Below, piece after piece: positions 63,804 through 64,000 of a stretch of 64,000 nt of DNA. The stretch spans positions 1 to 64,000 of the forward strand of contig NZ_VWWL01000024.1 of assembly GCF_011752995.1 (NCBI RefSeq). The letters run 5' to 3'. Position 1 is the stretch's first letter; each line of letters opens with the position of its first letter. A program made the translations under genes and the position numbers. The notes under the pieces are model-generated. The model had not been told where the DNA came from. It did not search any database and worked only from the letters and a program-made list of their open reading frames with translations. The stretch is from Burkholderia sp. Ax-1724 (GTDB lineage: Bacteria > Pseudomonadota > Gammaproteobacteria > Burkholderiales > Burkholderiaceae).

Positions 63804-64000
63804 CGTTTGGCGTTCGCGCTTGCGTGTGGGGTTTATTGGCAGGGTAGCTGGTGTTCTGTTCGTTGTTGACCGATCTATGCTCGCTTGGCATGTTGAGGTC
63901 AACGGAACGGGACACCAGTTGCTTTAGACGATTTGAGAAGGCTCGTGCGGTAAGGTTGATGTGTTGGAGTGGGATGGTGAGCCTTGTAAGGCTCGGGCAA

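Overview
The window looks like a chromosomal segment of a high-GC beta-proteobacterium of the Burkholderia/Paraburkholderia group. The 5S rRNA, the OmpC-type porin, the acoXABC acetoin operon and the selenocysteine formate dehydrogenase locus all fit that group. The species cannot be named from the sequence alone.

Region 1 (1-2.1 kb) is the tail of an rRNA operon. It holds 5S rRNA and its hairpin, a small conserved gene, two gene remnants (a carotenoid 1,2-hydratase/AttH-like protein and an M81/MlrC-like peptidase), a 17-copy heptanucleotide repeat, and tRNA-Val(GAC) with a clear promoter and terminator. Region 2 (2.3-5.3 kb) carries an ATP-dependent dihydroxyacetone kinase and a permease with a small membrane-protein partner.

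Region 3 (5.3-17.2 kb) is a complete selenium module: mnmH and selD on one strand; on the other, a formate dehydrogenase-N type operon whose alpha subunit has an in-frame UGA (Sec) followed by a SECIS-like hairpin; then fdhE, selA, selB and tRNA-Sec. Together these genes make selenophosphate, charge tRNA-Sec, decode UGA and use the product in a Tat-exported respiratory formate dehydrogenase.

Region 4 (17.2-54.5 kb) is accessory in character and may be one island at selC. The 3' end of tRNA-Sec recurs in the same orientation at 54.46-54.49 kb. The interval holds an IS66 remnant; an unusual cluster of double cupin, EutA-like reactivase, iminopeptidase-like hydrolase and AAHS transporter; an HxlR/GST pair with a perfect operator; two MFS carriers; an RhlE helicase; DUF4256 and DUF6891 proteins; a Tat-exported RidA-like protein; the sigma54-dependent acetoin/2,3-butanediol operon (acoR, acoX-A-B-C, bdh, a lipoate-ligase-like gene, acoD); and a nine-gene minus-strand catabolic run (FAD oxidase, hyuA, hyuB, RidA, DeoR, enolase-superfamily dehydratase, MFS, aldehyde dehydrogenase, porin).

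Region 5 (54.6-63.8 kb) contains a LysR regulator with two further enolase-superfamily enzymes and an MFS carrier. It ends with a three-subunit membrane dehydrogenase of the gluconate 2-dehydrogenase type (small Tat subunit, GMC flavoprotein, triheme cytochrome c). The right half therefore looks specialised for sugar-acid or related carbon sources.

The best candidates for undescribed biology are the cupin/EutA-like cluster, which lacks its expected lyase, and the hyuAB/FAD-oxidase/enolase/aldehyde-dehydrogenase cluster, whose substrate is unknown.
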